A stretch of DNA of 5,695 nt, taken from contig DNRQ01000114.1 in the NCBI GenBank assembly GCA_003499925.1, positions 1 to 5,695 of the forward strand, written 5' to 3'. Position numbers and translations under genes: made by a program. Origin of the DNA: Geobacter sp. GTDB lineage: Bacteria > Desulfobacterota > Desulfuromonadia > Geobacterales > Geobacteraceae. Every line of letters starts with the position of its first letter. Within the stretch, counting starts at the first letter, position 1. The notes under the pieces were generated by a model, which saw only the letters and a program-made list of their open reading frames with translations, had not been told where the DNA came from and did not search any database. Below, piece after piece: positions 1-4,759 of the stretch.

Positions 1-14
1 CAACGCTGCCTAAA

Positions 15-34
15 TCCCCCTTTGCAAAGGGGGA
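15..34. repeat. Perfect 20-bp palindrome (CCCCCTTTGCAAAGGGGG core)
   Basis: The two 10-base halves are exact reverse complements with no loop. C-tract/G-tract palindromes of this kind are a frequent dispersed intergenic repeat in bacterial genomes. There is no T-run after it, so an intrinsic terminator for an upstream gene is possible but not shown. It lies about 145 bp before prpD. Confidence 0.7.
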
Positions 35-60
35 CTTTCTGCGAGAACCATCGATATTGA

Positions 61-147
61 AGATCAGCGCTAATCGGATTCGGTAATGATTCTTTTCGGG
101 TTAAGTATCCGCGAAAATCCGCTAAATCAGATTTGTATCTGCGTTCT
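61..147. repeat. Degenerate short-period repeat (ATCNGCG / AAATC units) in the prpD leader
   Basis: Loosely related units recur here: atcagcgctaatc at 62-74, then tatccgcgaaaatccgctaaatcag and tatctgcg further on, roughly every 9-12 bases. A near-copy of the first unit (14 of 16 bases, 61-76) occurs in opposite orientation at 5601-5616. This suggests a dispersed intergenic repeat rather than unique promoter DNA. I see no convincing sigma-70 promoter for prpD here, although one may be hidden in the repeat. Confidence 0.4.
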
Positions 148-177
148 ATGAACTTGTTTTTAATGGAGTTAAAGGCA

Positions 178-1626
178 ATGACGAACATGGCCGACAGCAA
201 CATCCGCCCCGACCCGGACCCGGAGATGGCGGCGATAGCCGACTACCTGTGCGATTACGAGATATCGAGCGAAGAAGCGTATGAAACGGCGCGCCTTTGC
301 CTCCTGGACAGCCTGGGCTGCGCCATGCTGTCGCTGCGGTTTCCGGAATGCGCCAGGCTTCTCGGCCCTCTGGTCCCCGGATCGGTAGTGCCGCTCGGGG
401 TCAGGGTCCCCGGCACCGCCTTTGAACTCGATCCGGTCAAGGCGGCTTTCGATATCGGCATCCTGATCCGTTGGCTCGATTTCAACGACACCTGGCTCGC
501 GGCGGAGTGGGGACACCCCTCCGACAACCTGGGGGGGATTCTGGCTGCGGCCGACTTCATCTCGCGCCGGAACCGCGCCGAAGGGAAGGGCCCGCTGGTC
601 ATGCGTGAGGTGTTGACTGCAATGATCAAGGCTTACGAGATCCAGGGGGTGATGGCGCTGGAAAACAGCTTCAACCGGGTGGGGCTCGATCACGTGGTAC
701 TGGTCAAACTGGCCACTGCGGCGGTGGTAACGCGGATGCTGGGCGGCGGCAAGGAGCAGATCATCGATGCGGTCTCCCAGGTCTGGGTCGACGGCCAGAG
801 CCTGCGCAGCTACCGTCACGCTCCCAACACCGGAAGCCGCAAGGCCTGGGCGGCCGGAGACGCCACCAGCCGTGGCGTCCGCCTGGCGCTTCTCACCATG
901 GCCGGCGAGAGCGGCTATCCCAGCGCCCTTACTGCCGCAAGCTGGGGCTTTTACCAGGTCTGCTTCCGGGGGGAGCGCTTCCGGTTCCAGCGTCCCTACG
1001 GCGCCTATGTCATGGAGAACATCCTGTTCAAAATCGCCTTCCCGGCGGAATTCCACGCGCAGACAGCGGTTGAGTGCGCGATCATGCTTCATGGCAAGGT
1101 CAAGGGGAGACTCGATGACATCGAGCGGGTCTTCATCACCACCCATCAGTCGGCGATCAGGATCATCAGCAAGAGCGGCCCCCTTTACAACCCCGCGGAC
1201 CGCGACCACTGCATCCAGTATATGGTCGCCATCGGCCTCATCTTCGGCGAGCTGACCGCCGACCATTATTCCGATGCCGTTGCCGGAGATCCGCGCATAG
1301 ACCGGTTACGGGAGAGGATGGAAGTGGTGGAAGAGCCCCGCTACAGCAGCGACTACCTCCGCCCGGACAAGCGTTCCATCGCCAATGCCGTCGAGATAAT
1401 CTTCAAGGACGGCGGGAGTTCCGGAAAGACGGAGGTCGAGTTTCCGCTCGGCCATCGGCGGCGTCGGGGAGAAGGGATCCCTCTGCTGTTGCGAAAATGC
1501 GAGTCCAATCTCGCCGGGCGCCTGTCCGCCGCACAAGTGGAAAAGGTCATGACGCTCTGCCTCGACCGGCAGCGCCTGGAGGCCCTGGCAGTCGAGGAAT
1601 TCATGGCCATGCTTATCGTGGCCTGA
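178..1626 (+). CDS. prpD: 2-methylcitrate dehydratase PrpD (MmgE/PrpD family)
   Basis: This is the cytosolic enzyme of the 2-methylcitrate cycle that dehydrates 2-methylcitrate to 2-methyl-cis-aconitate during propionyl-CoA oxidation. The 482-residue product is nearly the length of E. coli PrpD (483) and resembles it along its whole length as I recall that sequence. Strongly conserved stretches include RWLDFNDTWLAAEWGHPSDN (98-117), RHAPNTGSRKAWAAGDATSR around 213-232, FPAEFHAQTAVE near 288-299 and NPADRDHCIQYMVAI near 338-352. The frame is open from a TTG at 133, but ATG 178 is preferred: GGAG at 165-168 lies 9 bases upstream, and this start gives the family N-terminus (NIRPDPDPE, compare NIRPEFD in E. 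coli). No break or missing core motif is seen. Other prp genes are probably outside the window. Confidence 0.96.
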   Translation: MTNMADSNIRPDPDPEMAAIADYLCDYEISSEEAYETARLCLLDSLGCAMLSLRFPECARLLGPLVPGSVVPLGVRVPGTAFELDPVKAAFDIGILIRWLDFNDTWLAAEWGHPSDNLGGILAAADFISRRNRAEGKGPLVMREVLTAMIKAYEIQGVMALENSFNRVGLDHVVLVKLATAAVVTRMLGGGKEQIIDAVSQVWVDGQSLRSYRHAPNTGSRKAWAAGDATSRGVRLALLTMAGESGYPSALTAASWGFYQVCFRGERFRFQRPYGAYVMENILFKIAFPAEFHAQTAVECAIMLHGKVKGRLDDIERVFITTHQSAIRIISKSGPLYNPADRDHCIQYMVAIGLIFGELTADHYSDAVAGDPRIDRLRERMEVVEEPRYSSDYLRPDKRSIANAVEIIFKDGGSSGKTEVEFPLGHRRRRGEGIPLLLRKCESNLAGRLSAAQVEKVMTLCLDRQRLEALAVEEFMAMLIVA

Positions 1627-1647
1627 ACATATGGAAGGATTGCCTCC

Positions 1648-1842
1648 ATGAAACTCCCCCCGAAGTCAGATCCGGCGCGCCAATGGCTCACCACCCTCTC
1701 CTGGCCCGACAAGATGATCGCCCGCTGCTTTCCTCATTTCTTCAAGCGCTGCGCGCCGGAAGAGATCCAGGAGCAATGGGCGGAATATCTGGATAAAAAG
1801 CACAAGAGGGGGGGGAAAGACGACAGTCCGAGTAAGCGGTGA
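1648..1842 (+). CDS. Small hypothetical protein downstream of prpD (64 aa)
   Basis: I do not recognise this product. The ATG follows prpD by 21 bp and has AAGGA at 1635-1639 with 8-base spacing, so co-transcription with prpD is likely. The protein is basic at its C-terminus (KKHKRGGKDD, ending SKR) and has Trp-containing amphipathic segments (QWLTTLSWPDK, EEIQEQWAEYL) that look helical. It has no signal peptide or membrane segment, and two isolated Cys residues. It ends 8 bp before a perfect 24-bp inverted repeat, so it is probably the last gene of the unit. The ribosome binding site and plausible composition favour a real gene, but no family supports it. Confidence 0.55.
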   Translation: MKLPPKSDPARQWLTTLSWPDKMIARCFPHFFKRCAPEEIQEQWAEYLDKKHKRGGKDDSPSKR

Positions 1843-1850
1843 GTCCCTAA

Positions 1851-1912
1851 AGGTAGGGTGGGCCGTGCCCACCATCAGGAGGCCGTTGTGGTGGGCACGG
1901 CCCACCCTACCT
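1851..1912. repeat. Palindromic repeat, perfect 24-bp arms (GTAGGGTGGGC type), copy 1
   Basis: The arms at 1851-1874 and 1889-1912 are exact reverse complements around a 14-base loop. The motif gtagggtgggc...gcccaccctac is a common REP-like mobile repeat in diverse bacteria and recurs in this window at 2885-2940. In RNA it would be a very stable hairpin at the end of the prpD unit and could block exonucleases or stop transcription. It lacks the downstream U-run of a classical terminator. Confidence 0.85.
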
Positions 1913-1924
1913 CTCGACTGTTCT

Positions 1925-1990
1925 TCAACATGTTTTAGGATCTCCCTCACTGAGGGGGCTTGCCTAAGGGAGAGGAGCCGCAGATGTTGA
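1925..1990. repeat. Imperfect inverted-repeat element upstream of the TA module
   Basis: Outer arms TCAACAT (1925-1931) and ATGTTGA (1984-1990) enclose inner arms TCTCCCT (1941-1947) and AGGGAGA (1967-1973). The CTCTCCC/GGGAGAG character matches other repeats in the window near 3011-3040. The right outer arm overlaps the -35 box of the toxin promoter, so this repeat may have supplied part of that promoter. The boundary is approximate. Confidence 0.45.
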
Positions 1991-2015
1991 CAACCGGTAA
2001 TTGTTGGCATACGAT
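1987..2015 (+). promoter_or_regulatory. Sigma-70-type promoter of the TumE/TumA module
   Basis: A perfect TTGACA (-35, 1987-1992) is followed by a 17-base spacer and TACGAT (-10, 2010-2015; 4 of 6 consensus bases). The expected transcription start is about 2021-2023, only 5-7 bases before the toxin ATG at 2028. The message would be almost leaderless, which fits the lack of a Shine-Dalgarno sequence there. Confidence 0.75.
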
Positions 2016-2024
2016 ACCAACAAT
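2000..2024. promoter_or_regulatory. Operator-like palindrome overlapping the -10 box
   Basis: ATTGTTGG (2000-2007) and CCAACAAT (2017-2024) are perfect 8-bp inverted arms around a 9-base centre that contains most of the -10 hexamer. A dimeric repressor bound here would occlude RNA polymerase. The winged-helix antitoxin encoded at 2311-2679 is the obvious candidate for autoregulation. Its binding is inferred, not shown. Confidence 0.65.
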
Positions 2025-2027
2025 GAT

Positions 2028-2321
2028 ATGAAAGCTCGCTCGATTGTCCACGATAAGCAAACGGACGAACTGGGCCACACCCTGGAAATCAAAATGTAGC
2101 AGGTGCCGGTGTCAGAACACACACCGCACGGTTATAAATACTCACTTGTTTATATAGTTGGAAATAGAAGGGTCATTGGCTATGACAACGAACGAGGTAA
2201 AGGCGATCACCGCCATTACGAGGGGAGCGAAGGGCCATACACCTTTACAGGATTACGTCAGCTGGTTGAAGATTTCAAAAAGGATATGGTGGCTTACAAG
2301 GAGCGACGTTATGCAGGTTAA
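2028..2321 (+). pseudogene. tumE: TumE-family (DUF6516) toxin, interrupted by in-frame TAG
   Basis: The frame starts at ATG 2028 (MKARSIVHDKQTDELGH...), meets TAG at 2097-2099 after 23 codons, then stays open in the same frame for 73 codons to TAA at 2319-2321. The 97-codon total suits the toxin family. The signature GYDNERGKGDHRH lies at reconstructed residues 51-63, and a C-terminal helix-like part (LRQLVEDFKKDMVAY) follows. Family members usually have a Trp-containing IW-x-VP type segment where this reads KM-stop-QVP, so TGG to TAG is the simplest explanation. Restart at GTG 2103 would give a 72-residue fragment without the first strands. The last 11 bases overlap the antitoxin gene. Family assignment is from recalled consensus. 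Sequencing error or readthrough cannot be excluded. Confidence 0.82.
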
Positions 2322-2679
2322 ACGGGTCACGATTGGCATCAGAAGCGTTGACGAGGCACTGGACAACTTCATAGCTATCGGTGAATCTATCGAGCGCGGA
2401 GAAACGGTGAAAAGGCAACCTGCCGCGGTTTATTTCACCAACCTCGACGCATTCAGAAAGGCGCTGACGCAAAAAAGGTTAGAGCTCCTGCACGCGATCA
2501 GACTAGAAAAACCTACTTCCATACACCATCTGGCGAGGATCGTTCAGCGAGACATTAAGAATGTGTCAACGGATGTAAAATATCTTTCACAGATCGGCCT
2601 CGTTGAACTGAAGGAACAAAACAATTGTTTCTTTCCGATTGTAGATTACGACAGAATCGAGCTGGATATCGCCGTATAG
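2311..2679 (+). CDS. tumA: Antitoxin, HVO_A0114/TumA-type winged-helix DNA-binding protein
   Basis: This is the 122-residue partner of the TumE-type toxin, expected to neutralise it and to repress the shared promoter. The N-terminal part (VKRVTIGIRSVDEALDNF, then YFTNLDAFRKALT, residues 3-53) matches the HVO_A0114 DNA-binding family as I recall it. A winged helix-turn-helix follows: KRLELLHAIR (55-64), SIHHLARIVQRD (70-81), probable recognition helix NVSTDVKYLSQIGL (84-97), then a wing to about 112. The frame is open upstream to TTG 2158, but that extension is a shadow of the toxin. ATG 2311 has AAGGAG at 2298-2303 with 7-base spacing and overlaps the toxin end by 11 bases, typical translational coupling. 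The gene is intact although its toxin is interrupted, so it may survive as a free regulator or anti-addiction factor. Confidence 0.85.
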   Translation: MQVKRVTIGIRSVDEALDNFIAIGESIERGETVKRQPAAVYFTNLDAFRKALTQKRLELLHAIRLEKPTSIHHLARIVQRDIKNVSTDVKYLSQIGLVELKEQNNCFFPIVDYDRIELDIAV

Positions 2680-2845
2680 AGGAAATCCGCAGGCGGCCGA
2701 GACATTGAGTCGCACCGACAACCTCACCCAGCACTCGCTCGCCATCGACCGCACCACGGACCTGAACTCCCGCACCACCTATCCTCACGCGGCCATCAAC
2801 AACGGACCTGAGTACCCACACCGTCTTGCACCCTCCCCCAGCCCC
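2680..2845 (+). other. Antitoxin-to-repeat spacer with possible gene remnant
   Basis: No complete gene is seen. One plus-strand frame is open from about 2690 to a TAA at 2855 and reads like protein (for example TDNLTQHSLAIDRTTDLN and YPHAAINNGPEYPHR). It has no ribosome binding site and at best a TTG start at 2705. I do not recognise it. It may be the truncated end of a gene cut by repeat insertion, or chance openness in C-rich DNA. Confidence 0.25.
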
Positions 2846-2968
2846 CACTGCCATTAAGTTAACAGGTGGCGCCACGCAGATCACGTAGGGTGGGCCTAGC
2901 CCACCGTCGGTTGAGGTTTGGTGGGCGGGGCCCACCCTACACGTCACCTCCTTAACTTAACGGCAGTG
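2846..2968. mobile_element. MITE-like element with CACTGCC(A/G)TTAAGTTAA terminal inverted repeats
   Basis: Left arm 2846-2868 (cactgccattaagttaacaggtg) and right arm 2945-2968 are reverse complements except for one substitution near the outer end and a small mismatch/indel near the inner end. They enclose about 76 bp without coding capacity. Terminal inverted repeats around a short non-coding core fit a non-autonomous transposable element. No transposase is present and no clear target duplication is visible. A GTAGGGTGGGC palindrome occupies its centre. Confidence 0.6.
2885..2940. repeat. Palindromic repeat (GTAGGGTGGGC type), copy 2
   Basis: Arms 2885-2905 and 2920-2940 are 21 bases each and complementary except for two positions, with a 14-base loop, the same loop length as copy 1 at 1851-1912. 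Arm ends are the same family (gtagggtgggc...gcccacc). It lies inside the inverted repeats of the 2846-2968 element. Confidence 0.8.
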
Positions 2969-2975
2969 CCCCCAG

Positions 2976-3048
2976 CCCCTCCCATCGAAGGGAGGGGGGC
3001 TTATAGGTCCCCTCTCCCCTGGTGGGAGAGGTAGGGAGAGGGGGGGGA
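2976..3048. repeat. Tandem pair of C/G-tract palindromes
   Basis: The first hairpin is CCCCTCCC (2976-2983) with GGGAGGGG (2990-2997). The second is CCTCTCCC (3011-3018) with GGGAGAGG (3024-3031), followed by a further GGGAGAGGGG copy at 3034-3043. Such CTCTCCC/GGGAGAG elements are common intergenic REP-like repeats. They lie just beyond the stop codon of the minus-strand amidase gene and may act as its 3' end structure. Confidence 0.6.
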
Positions 3049-3069
3049 ATGCCCGGAAATCTCGGTCCG

Positions 3070-3855
3070 CTAGCTCTTCCGGCTAATCTGCATCTTCCTC
3101 GGAGCGCCCTCCAGGTATTCCACCTGGTAGCCGAGGCTTTCGATCAAGGGGCGTGCCTCCGCAAAGGTCGCGCCGTCGAGGGTGCGCGCATCGCAGTCGA
3201 TTTCATTGCCGTCGGGGCCGATGATCTGCAGCAGACCGGATGCCGGGGCAACCTGGACCGGCAGGCCGGGGATCGGGGCGAGCACCAGCTCCCGAAAGCG
3301 CTCCCAGGGGAAATTTGCCCCCGGATCTTCCCGCCTGGCCGGATCCAGCTTGGCGTGGCTCACCACGTCGACGAGCTCCGGGTACTTGCTCCAGGCATAC
3401 CTGACCAGGGCCGCCGTCTGCTGCACCTGCCACTCCGAAAAAGGATCGCCTGCCTGGGTATTGACGATCTCGACACCGAGCGACCAGTAATTGACGTATC
3501 GGCTGCCGTTGTTGACCTCCGGGTGCGACCGGTCGTTGCGGACGTGCCAGGCGGCCCTCGTTTCGGGGGCGCAAGCCCACACCCTGCCACCATGCTCCGG
3601 CTCGTTCTCGTCCGGAATGAGCCAATGCCAGCTCGCCGACTCTTCGAACATCACGCTCATCGCTCCCGATGAACTGGCACCTGCCGTCGCATGGATCACG
3701 AAGGCCCGTACCTTGCCGTCACACTTCTTGGTCCGGTCGCTGGTGCTGGCGGCATGATGCGCCTTGATGCCGGGATACCAGGAGTTGGCCGGCTCGGGGA
3801 GCGGCGGTCCCTGGTACGGTGGGAGTTTGAAGTGAAAGGTTTTGGGATCTGCCAT
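3070..3855 (-). CDS. N-acetylmuramoyl-L-alanine amidase (Amidase_2 type) with C-terminal stalk-like domain
   Basis: This is a predicted zinc amidase cutting the MurNAc-L-Ala bond of peptidoglycan or its fragments; 261 residues. The Amidase_2 domain spans about 45-190. Expected zinc ligands are H55 (FVIHATAG), H167 (VVSHAKLD) and D177 (REDPGANFPW). E129 in SLGVEIVN matches the conserved acidic position, and R175 stands where AmpD has Lys. Residues about 207-257 (LLQIIGPDGNEI..., DGATFAEARPLIESLGYQVEY) resemble the stalk/copper-amine-oxidase-N-like fold found as an add-on in wall enzymes. There is no signal peptide or membrane segment, so the protein is cytosolic or released by lysis, as for AmpD-like recycling enzymes or prophage endolysins. 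No other phage gene is present. GGAGG at 3863-3867 supports the ATG at 3855. Confidence 0.88.
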   Translation of the reverse strand: MADPKTFHFKLPPYQGPPLPEPANSWYPGIKAHHAASTSDRTKKCDGKVRAFVIHATAGASSSGAMSVMFEESASWHWLIPDENEPEHGGRVWACAPETRAAWHVRNDRSHPEVNNGSRYVNYWSLGVEIVNTQAGDPFSEWQVQQTAALVRYAWSKYPELVDVVSHAKLDPARREDPGANFPWERFRELVLAPIPGLPVQVAPASGLLQIIGPDGNEIDCDARTLDGATFAEARPLIESLGYQVEYLEGAPRKMQISRKS

Positions 3856-3902
3856 GGTTCGCCCTCCTTCTCCGGGTGAAAACGAGATAGCTTCAGACAG
3901 AA

Positions 3903-3931
3903 ACTATAACCATTAAATTACAGGTTGCCAA
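3903..3931 (-). promoter_or_regulatory. Sigma-70-type promoter of the amidase gene
   Basis: On the minus strand TTGGCA (-35, plus positions 3926-3931; 5 of 6 consensus bases) is followed by exactly 17 bases and TATAGT (-10, 3903-3908; 5 of 6). Transcription would start near 3896, giving a leader of about 40 bases that includes the GGAGG ribosome binding site. Confidence 0.75.
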
Positions 3932-3939
3932 TTAGAAAT

Positions 3940-3961
3940 CATGTGGCAGTATTCTCACATG
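3940..3961. promoter_or_regulatory. Inverted repeat in the divergent promoter region
   Basis: CATGTG (3940-3945) and CACATG (3956-3961) are 6-bp inverted arms around 10 bases, with a weaker overlapping GGCA/TGCC pairing. It sits just upstream of the amidase -35 box and upstream of the gene at 4087. An operator for one or both genes is possible. A plus-strand promoter of TTGCCA (3925-3930) with TATTCT (3950-3955) has a long 19-base spacer and is weak. Confidence 0.35.
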
Positions 3962-3991
3962 CCTCGTCTAGCGAACCGTAGATGAACGAGG
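3962..3991 (+). other. Imperfect hairpin in the leader of the gene at 4087
   Basis: CCTCGT (3962-3967) pairs with ACGAGG (3986-3991), and inner CTA (3968-3970) pairs with TAG (3979-3981) across a 4-base bulge. It lies about 100 bases before the ATG at 4087. ACGAGG occurs again at 4034-4039, offering an alternative pairing partner for CCTCGT, so a two-state leader is conceivable. No known riboswitch consensus was recognised. Confidence 0.3.
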
Positions 3992-4086
3992 ATCGTGGCG
4001 CAGCCTGGGACCGGGAAGGAGGTGTAACTGAAACGAGGCCGTCAAGATAACGAAGCAGCTAATCCAAGAGAGGAGGAATTAGAGAA

Positions 4087-4449
4087 ATGAAGAACCTGAC
4101 CATGCTGATTACCCTGCTGGCGTTTTCCATCATGGCAGCCGCGCCGCTTCCGGCCGACGCTGCCAGAAAAAAGGCAAAAAGTGAAGTGGTGATGAAAATG
4201 GGGAGCAAGGTGCATCTGTTCCACAGTTCCAAAGTGGAGGTCCAGAAGGAGATAGCTATTGGAGACGTGCTGACGGTTTATCGACAACTAGGCGGCAAGA
4301 CCCCCCAGCCCAAGGAAGTCGGCGAGGTGAAGGTACTTTCCTTCATCGGGCCGCATTATTTTGAGGCGGAAATCACCAAAGGGGAAATCAAGATCGGTGA
4401 TATCGCCAAGAAGGAGGATACCTCGCTGCTCGTGCAACCGGCTAAATAA
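4087..4449 (+). CDS. Small exported protein, FlgT-C-like beta domain (120 aa)
   Basis: The N-terminus has a Sec signal peptide: Lys at position 2, a hydrophobic core (LTMLITLLAFSIMAAA) and a probable cleavage after ADA at residue 25, leaving a basic mature start (ARKKAKSE). The mature 95 residues look all-beta. The pattern GSKVHLFHSSKVEVQ...IGDVLTVYR...VGEVKVLSFIGPHYFEAEI..G.IKIGD resembles the FlgT C-terminal-like fold, in which a short strand pair follows a GD turn. That similarity is judged by pattern only, and the function is unknown. No Cys and no lipobox, so it is probably soluble in the periplasm. GGAGGA sits about 9 bases before the ATG. The gene is monocistronic and closed by the hairpin at 4458-4483. 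Confidence 0.78.
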   Translation: MKNLTMLITLLAFSIMAAAPLPADAARKKAKSEVVMKMGSKVHLFHSSKVEVQKEIAIGDVLTVYRQLGGKTPQPKEVGEVKVLSFIGPHYFEAEITKGEIKIGDIAKKEDTSLLVQPAK

Positions 4450-4457
4450 CCGCCGGC

Positions 4458-4484
4458 AAGCCGGGACAACGCCGTCCCGGCTTT
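4458..4484. terminator. GC-rich hairpin terminator between convergent genes
   Basis: AAGCCGGGAC (4458-4467) and GTCCCGGCTT (4474-4483) form a perfect 10-bp stem with a 6-base loop, starting 8 bases after the stop codon of the exported-protein gene. An outer CCGCC (4450-4454) can pair with GGCGG (4487-4491). The T-run is short (CTTTC), so termination efficiency is uncertain. The hairpin also lies downstream of the convergent minus-strand operon and may serve both. Confidence 0.65.
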
Positions 4485-4518
4485 CAGGCGGAGAGGTCTG
4501 AACCGGCGCCTCAGCCGA

Positions 4519-4758
4519 TTACCCCTCCGATGCCTGCTTCTTTTGAAGGCACTGCAGGGCCTTTTTCACTTCCTCAGCATCGTCGTCATTGAGACCGGGA
4601 GGGACGTTCGCGGCACCGTACTCTTTATAGATCTTGAACCGGCTGCAGGATTGATGATCCCCCAGACAGAGTCTGTTCCTTATGTATTCCGCCGCCTTGG
4701 GCAGCTCCTTCATGTTGTCATTGAAAAACTGGCAACATTCCATCAACTCGCAGGCCAT
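4519..4758 (-). CDS. Small Cys-rich protein (79 aa), possible metal-binding
   Basis: This cytosolic protein of 79 residues has six Cys: C3, C8, C9, C31, C38 and C70. The arrangement MACELMECCQFFND, then RLCLGDHQSCSRFKIY, resembles a small conserved family I associate with Geobacter-like and sulfate-reducing bacteria (C-x-FFN...C-x-GD...C-x-R), proposed here only as likely metal- or cluster-binding. The frame is open to an ATG at 4782, but ATG 4758 is preferred: it follows the upstream gene's TGA by one base and has a G-rich ribosome binding site (GGAAGGGGGGGTGAA) in front. The tight junction implies translational coupling. It is the last gene of the three-gene operon. Function unknown. Confidence 0.75.
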   Translation of the reverse strand: MACELMECCQFFNDNMKELPKAAEYIRNRLCLGDHQSCSRFKIYKEYGAANVPPGLNDDDAEEVKKALQCLQKKQASEG

Positions 4759-4759
4759 T

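Noticed and set aside
169..1266. Minus-strand 365-codon open frame
   Set aside because: It is antisense to prpD, and its Asp/Arg/His/Gly-rich translation reflects the high-GC codon structure of the sense gene.
2158..2310. N-terminal extension of the antitoxin from TTG 2158
   Set aside because: It overlaps the toxin coding frame, lacks family similarity, and the strong AAGGAG site supports ATG 2311.
1843..3069. CRISPR array, because of several repeats close together
   Set aside because: The repeats are palindromes of different sequence and size, with no uniform repeat-spacer period.
3022..3672. Long plus-strand open frame (216 codons) over the amidase region
   Set aside because: It is antisense to a clear amidase gene with zinc-ligand motifs, promoter and ribosome binding site. 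The translation is low-complexity and unlike any known protein.
3989..4060. tRNA-like stretch (cgtggcgcagcctggg resembles a tRNA-Pro D-arm)
   Set aside because: There is no TPsiC arm (GGTTCGAATCC type), no anticodon stem in register and no closing acceptor stem.
3990..4080. Riboswitch (cobalamin or c-di-GMP type) in the leader of the 4087 gene
   Set aside because: Only a vague GGGAAGG match is present. The conserved core elements of those classes are absent.
4017..4089. Short leader peptide after the GGAGG at 4020-4023, overlapping the ATG at 4087
   Set aside because: The frame ends in TGA overlapping ATG 4087 but has only a CTG as a possible start near the GGAGG, so it is not supported.
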